In this document: positions 1 through 9,458 of the stretch, one piece after another
Position numbering within the stretch: the first letter of the stretch is position 1
Layout of the letters: every line of letters begins with the position of its first letter
Origin: Planctomycetota bacterium
Lineage (GTDB): Bacteria > Planctomycetota > Phycisphaerae > Phycisphaerales > UBA1924
Reading direction: 5' to 3'
NCBI GenBank assembly: GCA_014584315.1
Contig: JACTNA010000018.1
Location: 186,001 to 250,000, forward strand
DNA: 64,000 bases
Made by a program: the position numbers and the translations under genes
The notes under the pieces: model-generated
The model's database searches: none
What the model saw: only the letters and a program-made list of their open reading frames with translations
Told to the model about the DNA's origin: nothing

Positions 1-116
1 AGCCCCTTGACCTCCTTCTCGATCAACGCACGCACACGCTCCTCGCGCCCCGGAACGCCGGGCGTCTCGCAAAGCCGCCTGAGCAGGTCGAGGTTCAACG
101 CATCACGCTTCGCCAT
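1..116 (-). CDS. M42-family metallopeptidase/endoglucanase, N-terminus only (runs off window)
   Basis: Reverse-strand translation MAKRDALNLDLLRRLCETPGVPGREERVRALIEKEVKG resembles M42 aminopeptidase N-termini (LCxTPGVPGREExVR); truncated by window edge. Confidence 0.65.
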   Translation of the reverse strand, partial: MAKRDALNLDLLRRLCETPGVPGREERVRALIEKEVKG

Positions 117-206
117 TGGGGTTCGCCTTTCAGTATCGCGCCCCCGGCCACGAACGCACGGCCCGCGGACGCGGAGCGGGAAGGGTAGGGTCACGATCGA
201 CCGGAA

Positions 207-665
207 TCAGCGGCCCGCCTGCCGCTCGCGGGCGGCCACCGCCAGCCGGTCGCACCGTTCGTTCTCGGGGTGGTCCGAGTGCCCGCGCACCCAGTTGAAC
301 CGCACCTCGTGCACCGCGAGCAGCGCGTCGAGCCGCTCCCACAGGTCCCGGTTCTTCACCGGCTGCTTGCCCGCCGTCCGCCACCCCCGCGCCTTCCACG
401 CCGCCAGCCACTCGCGCATCCCGTTGAGCACGTACTGCGAGTCCGAGTGCAACTCCACGACCGACGCTCGCCTGAGCGCGCCCAGCCCCTCGATCACCGC
501 CATCAGCTCCATCCGGTTGTTCGTCGTCAGCGGCTCACCCCCGGACGCCTCCTTCTCCACGCCCGTCCGCGCATCGCGCAGGATGTACGCCCACCCCCCA
601 GGCCCCGGATTCCCCGAGCACGCCCCATCCGTGAACAGATGCACCGTGTCGCGCCGTTCGGACAT
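207..665 (-). CDS. rnhA: Ribonuclease H
   Basis: [20 protein letters not shown] ... [13 protein letters not shown] ... SDSQYVLNG ... [14 protein letters not shown] are canonical RNase HI motifs; start at MSERR. Confidence 0.95.
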   Translation of the reverse strand: MSERRDTVHLFTDGACSGNPGPGGWAYILRDARTGVEKEASGGEPLTTNNRMELMAVIEGLGALRRASVVELHSDSQYVLNGMREWLAAWKARGWRTAGKQPVKNRDLWERLDALLAVHEVRFNWVRGHSDHPENERCDRLAVAARERQAGR

Positions 666-712
666 GGGTGGGACTGTAGCGGGAAGACATCGAGGGATGA
701 GGAAGAAGGGAA

Positions 713-778
713 GAGGGATCGAGGGATCGAGGGATCGAGGGATCAAGGGTCAAGGGATCGAGGGATCGAGGGATCGAG
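713..778. repeat. 8-bp tandem repeat (GAGGGATC)n
   Basis: gagggatcgagggatcgagggatcaagggtcaagggatcgagggatcgagggatcgag. Confidence 0.9.
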
Positions 779-993
779 TGAGCGAAGGTCGAGCGTGCCG
801 AGTGCCTCCTTCTCAGAACCGGAGCACTCTGAGGGCGGGGCCTTTCCAGGCGGAGCACGCTCGGGGCCTGAAGGCTCCGGCTCTGAGGCTCCCTCTCCCT
901 TCGCGTCCTTCGCGCCCTTCGCGTTGCAATCCTGAGATGAACGCGAAGTCCGCGAAGAGCGCGAAGAACACGGTTCCGCCCCCGCGCGCCCCC

Positions 994-1064
994 CATCCCT
1001 CCTCCCTCGATCCCTTCATCCCTCATCCCTCGATCCCTTGATCCCTCATCCCCCGATCCCTCCC
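994..1064. repeat. Inverted counterpart of the GAGGGATC tandem (ATCCCTC units)
   Basis: atccctcctccctcgatcccttcatccctcatccctcgatcccttgatccctcatcccccgatccctccccc. Confidence 0.85.
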
Positions 1065-1079
1065 CCGATACCATCGCCC

Positions 1080-4000
1080 ATGCCCAGCCCCGCCGCGCCC
1101 GCATCCGTCGTCCATCGTGTCGAGGTGCGCCCCGCCGACCCGGCCTCCGACCCGCGCGGCCGGCGCGTCCTGGGCGACGCCCGCGCCGCCGGCTACCGGC
1201 TCGACTCCGTCTCGGTCGCCCGGGTCTACCTCCTCGAAGGATCGATCGAAGAAGCCGACGCCGGCGATCTCGCCCGTCGCCTGCTCACCGACCCCGTGGC
1301 GGAACGATCGACACTCGGCGCATCGCCCGCATCCGGCTCGGTCGTCGAGGTCCACCCCCTCCCCGGCGTCATGGATCCGACCGCCCAGACCGTCGCCGAC
1401 GCCATCCGTGATCTGACCGGCGAATCGGTCCGCGTCTCGACCGGCTGGCGCTACGACCTCACCGGCCCGGACGCCCCCCGCGCCGACGAGATCGCCCGCC
1501 GCCTGCTGGCGAACACGGTCGTTCACGCCGTGCACACGCGTCCGTTCCACCCGGACAGCCTCCCCACCGGCCGGCCCGCCGACCAGCGCGTGCGCCACGT
1601 CCCGCTCACCGCGCTGGAGGACGATGCCCTGGAACGCCTCAGCCGCGACGCGCACCTCTTCCTCAGCCTCGACGAGATGCGGGCGATCCGCGACCACTAC
1701 CGCACGCTCGGCCGCGAGCCGACCGACATCGAACTCGAGACCCTCGCCCAAACCTGGTCCGAGCACTGCGTCCACAAGACGCTCAAGAGCCGGATCCGGT
1801 ACCGCAACGGCGAAGCGGCAGAGTGGCAGAGTGGCGAAGTGGCAGAGACGCGCGATCCCCGATCGACTTCCGGCAGGGCCGATCCGATCGACTGGAGCAA
1901 CCGGCCCGGACACACCCTCCACCCCGACGGCTCCGTCGAGATCGACAACCTCCTCAAACGCACCGTCGCCGCCGCCACCCACGAACTCATCGCCGACGGC
2001 GTGGACTGGACCCTCTCCGTCTTCGAGGACAACTCCGGCGTCATCGCCCTCGACGACACCAACGCCGTCTGCATCAAGGTCGAGACCCACAACCACCCCT
2101 CCGCCATCGAACCCTACGGCGGCGCGGCCACCGGCATCGGCGGGTGCATCCGCGACGTCATCGGCACCGGACTCGGCGCCAAGCCCATCGCCAGCACCGA
2201 CGTCTTCTGCGTCGCGTTCCCGCAGAACCGGAACGTCGTGCCAGCCGGGTGCCTGCACCCGCGCCGCGTCCTCACCGAGGTCGTCGCCGGCGTGCGCGAC
2301 TACGGCAACCGCATGGGCATCCCCACCGTCAACGGCGCGGTCTGGTTCGACGACCGCTACGTCGGCAACCCCCTCGTCTTCTGCGGCTGTGTCGGGCTGC
2401 TCCCGCGCGACCGCGTGCGCGGCATGGCACGCCACGGCGACCTCATCGTCGCCCTCGGAGGCCGCACCGGACGCGACGGCATCCACGGCGCGACCTTCTC
2501 CTCCGCCGAACTCACCGACACCCACGCCGACGAGTTCGCACACGCCGTTCAGATCGGCAACGCCATCGAGGAGAAGCGCGTCCTCGACGCCATCCTCAGA
2601 GCGCGCGACGAGCACGGCGAGCCGCTCTTTCACGCCATCACCGACTGCGGCGCGGGCGGATTCTCCTCCGCCGTCGGCGAGATGGGCAGCCGCCTCGGCG
2701 CGGCAGTCAACCTCGACCGCGCCCCGCTGAAGTACGACGGCCTCACCTACACCGAAATCTGGATCAGCGAGGCCCAGGAACGCATGGTCCTCGCCGTCCC
2801 CCCCGAGAACCTCGACGCCCTGCGACGCATCTGCGACGAGGAGCACGTCGAGCTGGCGGTGTTGGGCGAGTTCGGCACTCCAGACAAGGACCTGGTCCTG
2901 CGCTACGGCGACGCGGAAGTCGGCCGCCTCTCGATGGACTTCCTCCACGACGGCCTGCCCATGCCCACACGCGAGGCCGTGTGGAATCCGAAAACGGCAG
3001 AAGCGGCCCGGGGCGCGAAGGGCGAGTCGCGGAGCGCCCCCTCCGTCGCCGACGCCCTCCTCGCGCTCCTCGCCCACCCCAACATCGCCTCCAAGCACTG
3101 GATCATCCGCCAGTACGACCACGAGGTGCAGGGCAACGCTGTCGTCAAGCCGCTGGTCGGCCCCGCCTCGCGAGGGCCGGGCGACGCCGCCGTCCTCGAA
3201 CCCGTCCCCGGCTCCGGCCGAGGCATCGCCATCGCCTCGGGCCTGGCGACCGGCATCGGCGATCCCGCCATCGGCGGCGACCCGTACCTCATGGCCCTCG
3301 CCGCCGTCGATGAGTGCGTGCGCAACCTCGTCTGCGTCGGCGCGGACCCGGCCCGCACCGCCATCCTCGACAACTTCTGCTGGCCCGGCTGCAAGGACCC
3401 CGCCAACCTCGCCGCACTCGTCCGCGCCGCAGAAGGCTGCTACGACGCCGCCAAGGCCCACCGCACCCCCTTCGTCTCCGGCAAGGACTCGCTCAACAAC
3501 CAGTTCACGACCGAGGACGGCCGCACCATCGCCATCCCGCCCACGCTCCTCATCACCGGCCTCGCCATCGTCCCCGACATCGCCCGCTGCGTCACGAGCG
3601 ACGCCAAGCGCCCCGGCAACGTCCTCCTCCTCATCGGCCGGACCTCCCCCTCCATGGGCGGGTCGCACTACCAGCACGCCATCGGCCTCGGCGATCCGGC
3701 CCGTTCGCTCGCCGACGAGGTCGCCGCCCGCGTCGAGTCCGTCGTCGGCCCACTCCCCGAGACCGCCCGCCGGCACGTGGACACGCTGCTCCACGGCATC
3801 GCGCCGCTCGTCGCCGAGCATCTCGGCGAGGCCGTCGCCCTCGGCGCAGCCAAGGCCGAGCAGGCCGTGCGCCGACTGGCGAAACTCGTCGGCCGCGAGA
3901 AGGCCGAGAGCCTCGAAGCCGAGGTCGGCCGCGAGCGCGCCGCCGCCATCGTCAACGCCATCGCCGACGCGGCGAAGCGCGGCTGGATCAGCCCGAGTGT

Positions 4001-4421
4001 CCCGACCATCGACCTCGAACTCGGACCCGCCAAGGCACGCGCCGTCGCCGCCGTCATCGCGGAGGGACTCGCCGCCTCCGCCCACGATTGCTCCGACGGC
4101 GGCACGCTCGTCGCCGTCGCCGAAATGCTCATCGCCGGCTCACGCCCTCAGGCCCCCATCGGCGCGGAACTGACCCACGACCCGGACGATCTCGGTGCCA
4201 CGGCCTGGGCCTTCGCCGAGACCCCGGCACGGTACATCCTCGAGGTCCCCCCCCTCGGCGTCGCCCGCGTCCGCGAGCTCGTCCAGCAGCACGCCCCGGG
4301 AGCCGTCGTCCAGCAGATCGGCGTCCTGGACTTCTCCGGCCGCCTCCGCTGGCCCGCGGCCTCCCTCGACGCCCAGGTCGAGGACCTCGCGCAGGCCTGG
4401 CGGTCCCCCCTCGACTGGTAA
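1080..4421 (+). CDS. purL: Phosphoribosylformylglycinamidine synthase (FGAM synthase)
   Basis: AQTWSEHCVHKTLKSRIRYR, KVETHNHPSAIEPYGGAATGIGG, GKDSLNN, SAHDCSDGG motifs; fused long form. Confidence 0.93.
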   Translation: MPSPAAPASVVHRVEVRPADPASDPRGRRVLGDARAAGYRLDSVSVARVYLLEGSIEEADAGDLARRLLTDPVAERSTLGASPASGSVVEVHPLPGVMDPTAQTVADAIRDLTGESVRVSTGWRYDLTGPDAPRADEIARRLLANTVVHAVHTRPFHPDSLPTGRPADQRVRHVPLTALEDDALERLSRDAHLFLSLDEMRAIRDHYRTLGREPTDIELETLAQTWSEHCVHKTLKSRIRYRNGEAAEWQSGEVAETRDPRSTSGRADPIDWSNRPGHTLHPDGSVEIDNLLKRTVAAATHELIADGVDWTLSVFEDNSGVIALDDTNAVCIKVETHNHPSAIEPYGGAATGIGGCIRDVIGTGLGAKPIASTDVFCVAFPQNRNVVPAGCLHPRRVLTEVVAGVRDYGNRMGIPTVNGAVWFDDRYVGNPLVFCGCVGLLPRDRVRGMARHGDLIVALGGRTGRDGIHGATFSSAELTDTHADEFAHAVQIGNAIEEKRVLDAILRARDEHGEPLFHAITDCGAGGFSSAVGEMGSRLGAAVNLDRAPLKYDGLTYTEIWISEAQERMVLAVPPENLDALRRICDEEHVELAVLGEFGTPDKDLVLRYGDAEVGRLSMDFLHDGLPMPTREAVWNPKTAEAARGAKGESRSAPSVADALLALLAHPNIASKHWIIRQYDHEVQGNAVVKPLVGPASRGPGDAAVLEPVPGSGRGIAIASGLATGIGDPAIGGDPYLMALAAVDECVRNLVCVGADPARTAILDNFCWPGCKDPANLAALVRAAEGCYDAAKAHRTPFVSGKDSLNNQFTTEDGRTIAIPPTLLITGLAIVPDIARCVTSDAKRPGNVLLLIGRTSPSMGGSHYQHAIGLGDPARSLADEVAARVESVVGPLPETARRHVDTLLHGIAPLVAEHLGEAVALGAAKAEQAVRRLAKLVGREKAESLEAEVGRERAAAIVNAIADAAKRGWISPSVPTIDLELGPAKARAVAAVIAEGLAASAHDCSDGGTLVAVAEMLIAGSRPQAPIGAELTHDPDDLGATAWAFAETPARYILEVPPLGVARVRELVQQHAPGAVVQQIGVLDFSGRLRWPAASLDAQVEDLAQAWRSPLDW

Positions 4422-4529
4422 CGCCGAGCCGAACTCGCCGAATCACCGACTTGCACCCGGGACCGCCGCGGGTTCTACTGCGCACATGCCGTGGGGGATC
4501 GGCTCCCCCATCTCACCGTGGAGGACGCC

Positions 4530-6833
4530 ATGACCAGCCACCGCCGCACGACGCGCCCCATGCCCGCAACTCTCCTTGAACACCTCGAAAGCCGCTGCCT
4601 GCTCTCGGGCTACTTCGCCGGCGGCGTGAACTACAACGCCTCCGTCGACTTCTTCCAGGAGTTCGGCCAGTACGACGAGAGCGGCGCGATCCTCTTCGGA
4701 TCACGCACCAGCACCACCGGAGGCTCGCTCACGCCCTTCTCCGACTTCACCTTCGGCGACGCCAACAACTTGTACCAGGGCGCGATCGGCTTCAACGAAC
4801 CCGACCTGTTCTCCGAGCGCACAACCGTCGGCTTCGGCAACCGCCCCTGGGGCTTCTCCTTCGGCTACCAGCCGGACAACTACCACGTCTCCGTCACCTA
4901 CCTGATGAACCAGGCCACCGACCTCGCGGAAGGGCCGGGCTCGCGCGACGGCAACTACTGGTTCAACGGCTTCGTCAACGACGTCGCCAACGACACCTTC
5001 ATGCTCGCCAAAGGTCCCGCGACGATCAGCGGAACCAGCCTCACCGGCGAGCAGCGCTTCGAGGCCGGCGACCCCGTCCCCTTCTCCTACTCCTTCCTCT
5101 CCACCGGCATGTTCCCCGACGGCTACACCCAGTTCGACGGACACTCCTCCATCGCACTCTTCGGCAACTCCGCACGCACCGTCATACAGGCCGACTTCGA
5201 CGGCTCCGACGGCTTCCGCAGCTACTCCCTCGGCATCAAGGTGAACCCGGAAGCCAACCTCCAATCCTCCGACCTGGCGGGCAACATCTACGCCATGACC
5301 CTCGCGGGTTCCCCCGCTCTCGCCGACTTCTTCGGCGTCACACCCACCAGCGACCGCTTCTTCGCCTACCCCGGTGCCCTCGAACTCGCCGACGCCAGCA
5401 CCTTCCGCTACTACTGGCTCCACGACTTCTACGCACAGGGTCGCGACAACGCCCCGGTCGTTTTCGACGGGTCCTACACGGTCAACGGCGATTGGCTCTC
5501 GCTCTCCGCACGCGACGGCGAGCGCTCGATCGGCTTCAAGCTCGGCGACGACCTCTCGACCATGCTCTCGGGACACTACAAGACCTCCCTCCAGGCCGAC
5601 ATCCGATACACCTTCGGCGGTGGAACGCTCATCCGCGACGGCGCGCCGGGCGACTTCCCGGCCGTCGACCTCGGTCCCGGCGACGACAACGACGACCCCG
5701 GCGACGACAACAACGACGACCCCGGCACCCCCAACGTCTACACCTTCTCGTCCGCCTCCGTCGTCGCCGACGACGACGGCAACCATTACGTGATCGCCCA
5801 GACCAACGACGTTCGCCTGATCCGCTTCAACGTGACCCAGCAGGCCGGCGTCGGGCCGTTCACCTTCGGCCTGACCGTCAGACTCACCGACGACGGCCAG
5901 GGACTCAAGTGCTTCGGCGCCAACGACTCCGGCGTTTACATCGTCCGCCGAAGCCCCGCGGGCGAGTGGAGCACACAGAAGATCAACCAGTCCACCGCCG
6001 ACGCCTTCGGCATCACCCCCGTCTCCGGCCTCGACAACGACGGCAACCGCACCTTCGCCGGCTTCAACCAGAACGGCACCCCGCTCCGCTACGACATCAA
6101 CGGCAACGAGGTCGCCACCGTGCTCGACGGCGTCGTCAACCCCGACGGCGACCCCGCCGCACCCACCGCCGTCGCCGACATGCACGTCACGCCGTGGAAC
6201 GCCTGGCACTTCTTCTACATCGACGGCATCGGCGACCTCCGAGTCGTCTGGACCGCCCCGGGGCTGAACACCTACTTCAACAACAACCTCTCCACCAACT
6301 CCGGCCTGCGCAACATCGACGCCACCGGCATCAGCGCCATCACCACCGACTGGCAGGCCATCCACGTCAGCCTCACCGTCGGCAACACCCTCTGGCACGT
6401 CTGGTGGGCGCCCGAACTCGTCGGCAACTGGGTCGCCTCCGACTTCTCCGGCATCTTCGGCGAACCCGCAACCAACCTCCGCCCCGACTCCACCGCGCTC
6501 CACTTCGACCGTGTCACGGGCGATTTCTACAACCTCGCCATCCGCAACGACAACACCGACATCTCCATCTTCCGCTGGGAGTTCGCGCAGGACTGGTCGC
6601 ACCAGACCGTCGGCGGCGATCTCCAGAAGTCCAATGTCGTCGTGCCCGACGGACAGACGCGACTCCTTGGCCGATCCGACGGCAACCTCATCTTCAGCGG
6701 CCGCGTCCCCGTCCTCGGCGACATCCCCATCCTCGGCGGCCTCTACACCGCCCGATCCGAGAGCGATACGACCTCCAGCCTCCTTCTGACCTTGGAGCCA
6801 TTCCTCCAGGACAACGTCTTCGACGACATCTGA
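4530..6833 (+). CDS. Secreted/surface protein with planctomycete LExLESRCLLS-type N-terminus
   Basis: MTSHRRTTRPMPATLLEHLESRCLLSGYF; two regions joined by an acidic linker DDNDDPGDDNNDDPG. Confidence 0.8.
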   Translation: MTSHRRTTRPMPATLLEHLESRCLLSGYFAGGVNYNASVDFFQEFGQYDESGAILFGSRTSTTGGSLTPFSDFTFGDANNLYQGAIGFNEPDLFSERTTVGFGNRPWGFSFGYQPDNYHVSVTYLMNQATDLAEGPGSRDGNYWFNGFVNDVANDTFMLAKGPATISGTSLTGEQRFEAGDPVPFSYSFLSTGMFPDGYTQFDGHSSIALFGNSARTVIQADFDGSDGFRSYSLGIKVNPEANLQSSDLAGNIYAMTLAGSPALADFFGVTPTSDRFFAYPGALELADASTFRYYWLHDFYAQGRDNAPVVFDGSYTVNGDWLSLSARDGERSIGFKLGDDLSTMLSGHYKTSLQADIRYTFGGGTLIRDGAPGDFPAVDLGPGDDNDDPGDDNNDDPGTPNVYTFSSASVVADDDGNHYVIAQTNDVRLIRFNVTQQAGVGPFTFGLTVRLTDDGQGLKCFGANDSGVYIVRRSPAGEWSTQKINQSTADAFGITPVSGLDNDGNRTFAGFNQNGTPLRYDINGNEVATVLDGVVNPDGDPAAPTAVADMHVTPWNAWHFFYIDGIGDLRVVWTAPGLNTYFNNNLSTNSGLRNIDATGISAITTDWQAIHVSLTVGNTLWHVWWAPELVGNWVASDFSGIFGEPATNLRPDSTALHFDRVTGDFYNLAIRNDNTDISIFRWEFAQDWSHQTVGGDLQKSNVVVPDGQTRLLGRSDGNLIFSGRVPVLGDIPILGGLYTARSESDTTSSLLLTLEPFLQDNVFDDI

Positions 6834-6856
6834 CCCCCGACCCCGCTCTCCCCTCC

Positions 6857-6895
6857 GAAGCCCGGCGCGCCCTGTGCGCCGGGCTTCTCTTCTCG
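6857..6895 (+). terminator. Rho-independent-like terminator
   Basis: gaagcccggcgc-gccctgt-gcgccgggcttc, perfect 12-bp stem followed by tcttctc. Confidence 0.6.
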
Positions 6896-6934
6896 ATCGC
6901 CCGCGACCGGAGGTACACTGCCGCCGGGGACGAC

Positions 6935-7567
6935 ATGACCGCCATGCCGCACCGCGACCTGCCCAAGGACGAGCTCTTCCGTTCTCTCGGCTTCGGCGGC
7001 GAGCCGGGCCTGTACGACGCCGCGCTCCGGGAAGCGGGCCTCTCACGCCCCGAAAAGCACGCCATCTCCGCCGCCAAGCGCGACGAGGTGGAGCGCGTCC
7101 TGCGCGAGCAGTTCATCCCCGTGTGCCCACGCGGCGACTGCCGCGCCGCCGCCGCACGGCTCGCCGCGGGCAGGACCGTCGCCCCGGCCGCCGACCCCGA
7201 GGCCTGCGAGGTCTGCGGCGGCTCCGCGAACACCGCCGCCATCGACCGCATGGTCGAGGCCTGCCGCGCCGCCGGGTGGACCCGGCTCTGCATCGTCGGC
7301 GGCTCGCCCGCGACACGCGAGGACGTCCGCCGCGCCGTCGCCGGCCGCCTCGACGTCACCTTCGTCGAGGGCACCTCCTCGCGCACCCTCCGCCAGGCCC
7401 GCGACGACACCGCCCGCGCAGACCGCGTCGTCCTCTGGGGCGGCACCGAACTCGCCCACAAGGTCTCGACGCTCTACTCCGGGCCGAAGGTCATCCAGAT
7501 GGCCAAACGCGGCGTCGCCGCCATGGCCGAGGCCGTCATCGAATCCGCCCGGCGGGCACGACGGTGA
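6935..7567 (+). CDS. Hypothetical protein, possibly DUF2325-like domain after a CxxC region
   Basis: LCIVGGSPATREDVRRAVAGRLDVTFVEG...ARADRVVLWGGTELAHKVSTLYSG; CEVCGG. Confidence 0.45.
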   Translation: MTAMPHRDLPKDELFRSLGFGGEPGLYDAALREAGLSRPEKHAISAAKRDEVERVLREQFIPVCPRGDCRAAAARLAAGRTVAPAADPEACEVCGGSANTAAIDRMVEACRAAGWTRLCIVGGSPATREDVRRAVAGRLDVTFVEGTSSRTLRQARDDTARADRVVLWGGTELAHKVSTLYSGPKVIQMAKRGVAAMAEAVIESARRARR

Positions 7568-7570
7568 GCG

Positions 7571-8185
7571 TCAGGTTTCTCCCCGCGCTTCCCGTTCCGA
7601 CGCGAGTCGCCCGACCACCCGACACAACCGATCGAATGACGGAGACCTTCGCCGACACAGCCCCACGTCGAGCGCCGCCGTGAGTCTCGGCTGCCCCAAT
7701 GTCTCATTGTAGTGCCCGACGAAACGCCGCTGAATCCAGGCTTTCCCGCACCGCTGGCCCTCGGGGTCTTCTGGAACTGCTTCGTGCGGATCAAGATCAA
7801 GGTACTCCGAAAGAGACTCTGCGCTCGCCACGAACCACGTTTCGTACTCGATCTTCGCCAGCGAACAATCAACTCTTACATCGCCTGCCGTTGCCCGCGC
7901 CCAACCGCAAAGCCTCGGCCCTACTTCCGCCGGGCAGTCGCCGTTTGAATCGACCAGCACAAGGACCAACCCCCGTCTCCCGCCCCGTTCGCGCAACTTG
8001 CTTGCCCCGAGACCGACCGCCCTCCGAAGCCCCTCTTCGGTGATCAGTTTCGAGCGCGGATTGCGAATCGGTCGCAAGACCTCGAGAACGTCGCTCGCGC
8101 CGAGCGCACGCCAGATGCTGTCGAGGAGTCCGCGAATCGATTCAACCTCGCCGTGACCCTCCACGATGGGCTGAATGATGAACAC
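7571..8185 (-). CDS. DUF4276 family protein (Toprim-like)
   Basis: IVEGHGEVESIRGLL ... LVLVLVDSNGDCPAEVGPRL ... VDCSLAKIEYETWFVAS matches DUF4276 pattern (VEGxGE, DxDxDCP, AxxExExWFLA). Confidence 0.75.
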   Translation of the reverse strand: MFIIQPIVEGHGEVESIRGLLDSIWRALGASDVLEVLRPIRNPRSKLITEEGLRRAVGLGASKLRERGGRRGLVLVLVDSNGDCPAEVGPRLCGWARATAGDVRVDCSLAKIEYETWFVASAESLSEYLDLDPHEAVPEDPEGQRCGKAWIQRRFVGHYNETLGQPRLTAALDVGLCRRRSPSFDRLCRVVGRLASEREARGET

Positions 8186-8187
8186 GG

Positions 8188-9432
8188 TTAGGGCGCCTCG
8201 CCCGGAGCGTCAAAGTCCAGCTCCATCTGGCGCCGGATGTCCTCGGGGTCGGGTTGCAGTTGATCCATGCGGAGCAGATCACCCGGCGTATAGAGGTGCT
8301 CTCTGATCGCGTCGCGACTGGCACGATCGACCGTAGCGATCTTCGTCTCCCCGACTTCGGACAGGACGACCAGCAGCGAGCCCTCTTCGCCGTTCAACTG
8401 GTCGAGCAGATCGGGGCTGTGGCTCGTCACGACGACTTGCGTTCGCGTCGCCGCCTCGCGCAGGGCATCCATGAGAAAACCGGCCGCGGCAGGGTGCAGC
8501 GCCGTCTCCGGCTCCTCGATGCCCACGAGTCGAACCGGACGCTCGCGCCCGACAAGTTGCGAGACCGCGATGAGAATCCCCAACGCTCGCAGCGTGCCGT
8601 CGGACATGTTCGCGGCGTGAAACCGCCACGAGTGCTTCGAGCCTGCAACTTCCTGCCGGAACTCGAGCGTTTCCCTCGGCCCGAGCGCCACTCGCCCCAC
8701 CTCGGTGACTCCGGGCGCGATCTTCGACAGGTACTCCCGCACGCGCGCCATCACGTCCGGCGAATCCGCCACAAGTCTCGCCACGACACTGGCGACGTTC
8801 GATCCGTCACGATGAAGTAACTCTCCGGCGTCGGGGCTTTGGAGTTCCTTCATCTCCTGGGGATTCAGGTTGTAAAACCCCATCGATCGCAGCGCGTCGT
8901 AAACGACACGAAACTCCGGAAGGGACGACGCGGCGACAAGATACAACCGATCCCCGGAGGCAGGTGGAAACTGCTTGACAGTTGCACCCTTGACGACGCC
9001 GGCCGACACATCATACGACGCTTCAACATCACCGGAGGGTCGCCTGATTCTCAGCTGCTCACGCTTGACCTCGAAGCCGCCCTTCTCCCTTGCAGCCACT
9101 TCGAACCCGAACTCACCGATCTTCAAGTCTGGGAGGCCCAGCTCCAGCCATATCCAGAAATTCCTTGGGTGCCCGGTGCTGCGCCGCCTGACCTCGTCGA
9201 TCCCCCCCCGAGCCTTGATCGCGTGGTCCAACGACGTGTCGAGCGCGTCCGCGACAAAGCGCAACGAGTCGAGAAAGTTACTCTTGCCCGCCCCGTTCCT
9301 CCCCACCAGAAACGTCATGGAACCCAGCGAGAGATCGCACTGCCCGATACTCTTGTAGTTGCGCAGTCGCACTCTGCGGATCAACGGCTCGCCCGAAGCC
9401 GCCGCCAGATTGTCCCCACGTTTCGTCGCCAT
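8188..9432 (-). CDS. AAA family ATPase (AAA_21/OLD-like, ABC-type)
   Basis: VRLRNYKSIGQCDLSLGSMTFLVGRNGAGKSNFLDSL Walker A; MSDGTLRALGILIA signature; LVGIEEPETALHP Walker B; VVVTSHSPDLLDQL. Confidence 0.9.
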   Translation of the reverse strand: MATKRGDNLAAASGEPLIRRVRLRNYKSIGQCDLSLGSMTFLVGRNGAGKSNFLDSLRFVADALDTSLDHAIKARGGIDEVRRRSTGHPRNFWIWLELGLPDLKIGEFGFEVAAREKGGFEVKREQLRIRRPSGDVEASYDVSAGVVKGATVKQFPPASGDRLYLVAASSLPEFRVVYDALRSMGFYNLNPQEMKELQSPDAGELLHRDGSNVASVVARLVADSPDVMARVREYLSKIAPGVTEVGRVALGPRETLEFRQEVAGSKHSWRFHAANMSDGTLRALGILIAVSQLVGRERPVRLVGIEEPETALHPAAAGFLMDALREAATRTQVVVTSHSPDLLDQLNGEEGSLLVVLSEVGETKIATVDRASRDAIREHLYTPGDLLRMDQLQPDPEDIRRQMELDFDAPGEAP

Positions 9433-9458
9433 CGCGTGCTCGGGCGGGCCGCGGCGCG

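Noticed and set aside
1023-4085. 1020-aa minus-strand ORF opposite purL, and similar giant antisense ORFs (16491-20150, 55446-59294, 58226-60874, 60007-62676)
   Set aside because: Low-complexity Arg/Pro/Gly/Val-rich shadow frames produced by very high GC; the opposite strand encodes clearly recognisable proteins.
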